A stretch of 64,000 nucleotides of DNA from Paenibacillus plantarum (GTDB lineage Bacteria > Bacillota > Bacilli > Paenibacillales > NBRC-103111). The notes under the pieces were generated by a model that did not search any database, was not told the DNA's origin, and worked only from the letters and a program-made list of their open reading frames with translations. The translations under genes were made by a program, and so were the position numbers. Each line of letters opens with the position of its first letter. Position 1 is the stretch's first letter. This document shows, in pieces, positions 62,022-64,000 of this stretch. The stretch is taken from the NCBI RefSeq assembly GCF_013141695.1, contig NZ_WHNY01000082.1, forward strand, positions 124,001 through 188,000. The letters run 5' to 3'.

Positions 62022-62981
62022 TTAATTCAACCTTCGAACTGACGTTCCCGATAAATAGGCTTCAATATCTTCAACTACTTGTTTGTAAAAGGCTTCATAA
62101 TTCGCTTTCGCTACATAGCCAATATGCGGTGTCGTGAGTAGATTCGGGAGTGATCGATAGATATCGTCCTTGGGCAAAGGTTCAACTTCGAAAACATCCA
62201 CAGCCGCTCCAGCAATCCAGCCGCCCTGCAAAGCTTCGGCAAGAGCAGCTTGATCTACGATCGGAGCTCGTGACGTGTTGATCAAATAGGCCGAAGACCT
62301 CATTCGCTTAAGATCTTCCGCTTGAATCAACCCTCTTGTCCGGTCACTTAGAACTAGATGAATCGATACAAAATCACTGTTCGCCAGCAGCTCCTCTTTG
62401 GAAGGGGCAAGTCGCACACCGACCTCGTCAGCCCGCTCTTTCGTTAAATTCTGACTCCATGCCATAACATCCATGCCAAAAGCTTGGCCAAATTTGGCAA
62501 TCTTCTTACCGAGATTACCAAGTCCAATTACGCCAAGCGTCTTCCCGTACAAATCCGAGCCAACTGTGCTTTGCCATTGACCATTGCGAACCGCATTGTG
62601 TTCAGTGACAATGTTTCGAGCAAGGCCTAATAACAGCGCCCATGTGAGTTCGGCTGTTGCATTGCCAGCTCCTCCCGTACCGCAGACGACAATACCTTGC
62701 GACGCAGCGGCGGCCATATCGACAGAAGCATTGCGCATACCAGTCGTGATGAGCAACTTTAGCTTAGGAAGCCTTGCTAGTAATGCCGCGCGGAAAGGCG
62801 TCCTTTCGCGCATAATGACGATAATCTCGCAGTCTGCAATCTTTTCAACCAATTCCTCGATTTGGTCGATATGCCGATCGATCCGCTTGACCTCCACCTT
62901 ATCCAAAATCTGCGACCAATCCGCAGAAGTCAAAGCTACTTGCTGGTAATCATCTAATATAGCACAGCGTAGTTTCATCAT
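62022..62981 (-). CDS. D-2-hydroxyacid dehydrogenase family protein
   Basis: A 319-aa NAD(P)-dependent 2-hydroxyacid dehydrogenase. Rossmann loop GLGNLGKKIA (near 147); catalytic Arg in NTSRAPIVDQ, Glu in DVFEVEPLP and His in TTPHIGYVAK. It begins LRCAILDDYQQVAL, a clade distinct from the paralog at 18627-19559. AAGGAG 8 bases upstream fixes the ATG at 62981. It starts 18 bases after the GH43 stop, so the two form an operon, implying a role in sugar-acid or lactate-type metabolism of a polysaccharide product. Confidence 0.9.
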   Translation of the reverse strand: MMKLRCAILDDYQQVALTSADWSQILDKVEVKRIDRHIDQIEELVEKIADCEIIVIMRERTPFRAALLARLPKLKLLITTGMRNASVDMAAAASQGIVVCGTGGAGNATAELTWALLLGLARNIVTEHNAVRNGQWQSTVGSDLYGKTLGVIGLGNLGKKIAKFGQAFGMDVMAWSQNLTKERADEVGVRLAPSKEELLANSDFVSIHLVLSDRTRGLIQAEDLKRMRSSAYLINTSRAPIVDQAALAEALQGGWIAGAAVDVFEVEPLPKDDIYRSLPNLLTTPHIGYVAKANYEAFYKQVVEDIEAYLSGTSVRRLN

Positions 62982-62999
62982 AACGATATCTCCTTCGTA

Positions 63000-63983
63000 T
63001 TAATCTATTTGGCGAACCACTTGGAAGCTATCTCCCGTGTCTACCATTTCGAACAATTTACACCTCGATTTGGGCATTTGAAAAGGTTGATGAAGGATCA
63101 GCATCCAGGTTCCTTCAAATGTCCGGAACATCATCCCATGACCACTGTCATCTTTCACTAGTGGAGGAAGCTGTTCCCACGGACCTTGCACATTGCCAGT
63201 AGTTGACCTGGCGATCGTCTGCACATAACTGCCTGCCTGATAACTGGACCACAGCATAATCAGATGACCACCTGACGTTCGATACAATTGGCAACCGTCC
63301 GTGACATAAACACGAATATCGCCTTCAGCGAGTGCTTCTTCGTTATCCCACAGCGCTTCCGAGCCGCTGAACAAATGAATCGGTTCACCAACCGCTTCGG
63401 TTAAATCTTCCTTCAAACGTACAGCTTCGATTGTACCATCAATGGTCTGAATCCACTCATGACAGTAAACCATCCAAGGTATTTCATTTTCGTCCACATA
63501 TAAAGTGCCGTCAAGTGTCATCATCGTTTCAGGAAGAACATGGGACTCATTGTTCAATAATTGAAACGGTCCTTCCAGTGAATCGCTAACAGCTATAACG
63601 GACCCTCTCCAATGCTTGGAAAACCCTTGAATCGGTTCCCCTTCTAATCGCTTTTCATTATTATGTAAGGTGACGAACAGATAGAAATTCCCCTTATACG
63701 CATGTACTTCTGGTGCCCAAGCACCATGCTGCGGATGAGCCCAACATCCTTCAGGAACAGTGAATACGATATAAGGACCTTCCCATTCAGTTAAATTCGT
63801 GCTTTTATACGTGAGGACGCCGTAACTTTCCATCCCATGTAACTTTGGTGAGCCTCCCGTGTACAAATAATAAACGCCACTATGGCTATCGGCAAAAACA
63901 AAAGGGTCGTGTGCAGGGATGTCAGCCAGCAAATGGCCTTTTTGTGGATTATTTACATCACAAGCGGAATTATAAACAGGCAT
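63000..63983 (-). CDS. Glycoside hydrolase family 43-like protein
   Basis: A 327-aa five-bladed propeller. Catalytic-type acidic residues: Asp in PAHDPFVFADSHSG near 25, Glu in WAPEVHAYKGNFYLF near 95, Asp in TLDGTLYVDENEIPW near 160. GH43 enzymes include arabinanases, xylosidases and galactosidases; no signal peptide is present, so it is intracellular and likely acts on imported oligosaccharides. AAAGGAG about 10 bases upstream supports the ATG at 63983, so the gene is complete at the window edge. Cotranscribed with the dehydrogenase. Confidence 0.9.
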   Translation of the reverse strand: MPVYNSACDVNNPQKGHLLADIPAHDPFVFADSHSGVYYLYTGGSPKLHGMESYGVLTYKSTNLTEWEGPYIVFTVPEGCWAHPQHGAWAPEVHAYKGNFYLFVTLHNNEKRLEGEPIQGFSKHWRGSVIAVSDSLEGPFQLLNNESHVLPETMMTLDGTLYVDENEIPWMVYCHEWIQTIDGTIEAVRLKEDLTEAVGEPIHLFSGSEALWDNEEALAEGDIRVYVTDGCQLYRTSGGHLIMLWSSYQAGSYVQTIARSTTGNVQGPWEQLPPLVKDDSGHGMMFRTFEGTWMLILHQPFQMPKSRCKLFEMVDTGDSFQVVRQID

Positions 63984-64000
63984 ATGAAATCAACTCCTTT

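Noticed and set aside
1..64000. Mobile element or prophage genes
   Set aside because: No transposase, integrase, recombinase or phage structural gene was seen. The only repeat family is non-coding and without identifiable ends.

Overview
The window looks like chromosome from a spore-forming Paenibacillus-type Firmicute. The evidence is a gerA-family germination operon, a CwlJ-type cortex hydrolase, YesM/YesN two-component pairs, a giant S-layer-homology/RHS surface protein, a T-box leader in front of ileS, strong AGGAGG ribosome sites with frequent TTG/GTG starts, and Rho-independent terminators at most operon ends. No rRNA, tRNA, phage, integrase, IS element or CRISPR array was seen.

Layout. 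1-5.3 kb: YesN/YesM two-component pair, an NHL-propeller protein and a luciferase-like flavin oxidoreductase. 5.36-5.64 kb: six tandem ~52-bp units, each with a 27-bp palindrome. 5.6-9.5 kb: NarL-type regulator and a hybrid kinase carrying two kinase cores. 9.7-18.4 kb: one 2,896-codon SLH/FN3/YD-repeat protein. 18.6-21.0 kb: a 2-hydroxyacid dehydrogenase and a Tat-exported phosphoesterase, separated by one copy of a ~190-bp dispersed repeat. 21.1-26.1 kb: five-gene nickel/peptide ABC operon behind a 28-bp operator of NikR type. 26.3-28.9 kb: a small lipoprotein, then MerR-SRPBCC and ArsR-SRPBCC operons. 29-33.5 kb: an enlarged UvrA-like protein, DinB and MBL-fold proteins. 33.8-37.7 kb: gerXA-XC-XB. 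37.7-45.5 kb: methyltransferase, AlkD-like protein, pirin-MarR, then a TetR-controlled detoxification cluster (nitronate monooxygenase, 4-OT, quinone reductase, NIPSNAP, a decayed SDR) and catalase. 45.8-50.6 kb: NAGPA-type protein, cwlJ and type-2 ileS. 51-53 kb: GH130 with a divergent AraC regulator. 53.05-53.25 kb: second, inverted copy of the dispersed repeat. 53.4-61.3 kb: a SWIM / HEAT / MoxR ATPase / DUF5682 / VWA operon. 61.4-64 kb: membrane protein, 2-hydroxyacid dehydrogenase and GH43.

How it works together. Several blocks are self-contained regulatory circuits readable from the DNA. Three near-identical 18-bp palindromes tie the TetR gene to the two neighbouring detoxification operons, and one overlaps a near-consensus promoter that predicts a leaderless tetR mRNA. 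A 19-bp-spacer promoter marks the MerR operon as autoregulated. A palindrome over the -35 marks the ArsR operon. A GTGTTAC-N14-GTAACAC site points to nickel control of the ABC operon. The T-box couples ileS to tRNA-Ile charging.

The best candidate for a poorly described system is the 53.4-61.3 kb operon. It combines a MoxR AAA+ ATPase, a MIDAS-containing VWA protein, a SWIM zinc-finger protein, HEAT-like protein(s) and a large DUF5682 protein whose N-terminus has hydrolase-like motifs. The HEAT gene appears split by a +1 frame change.
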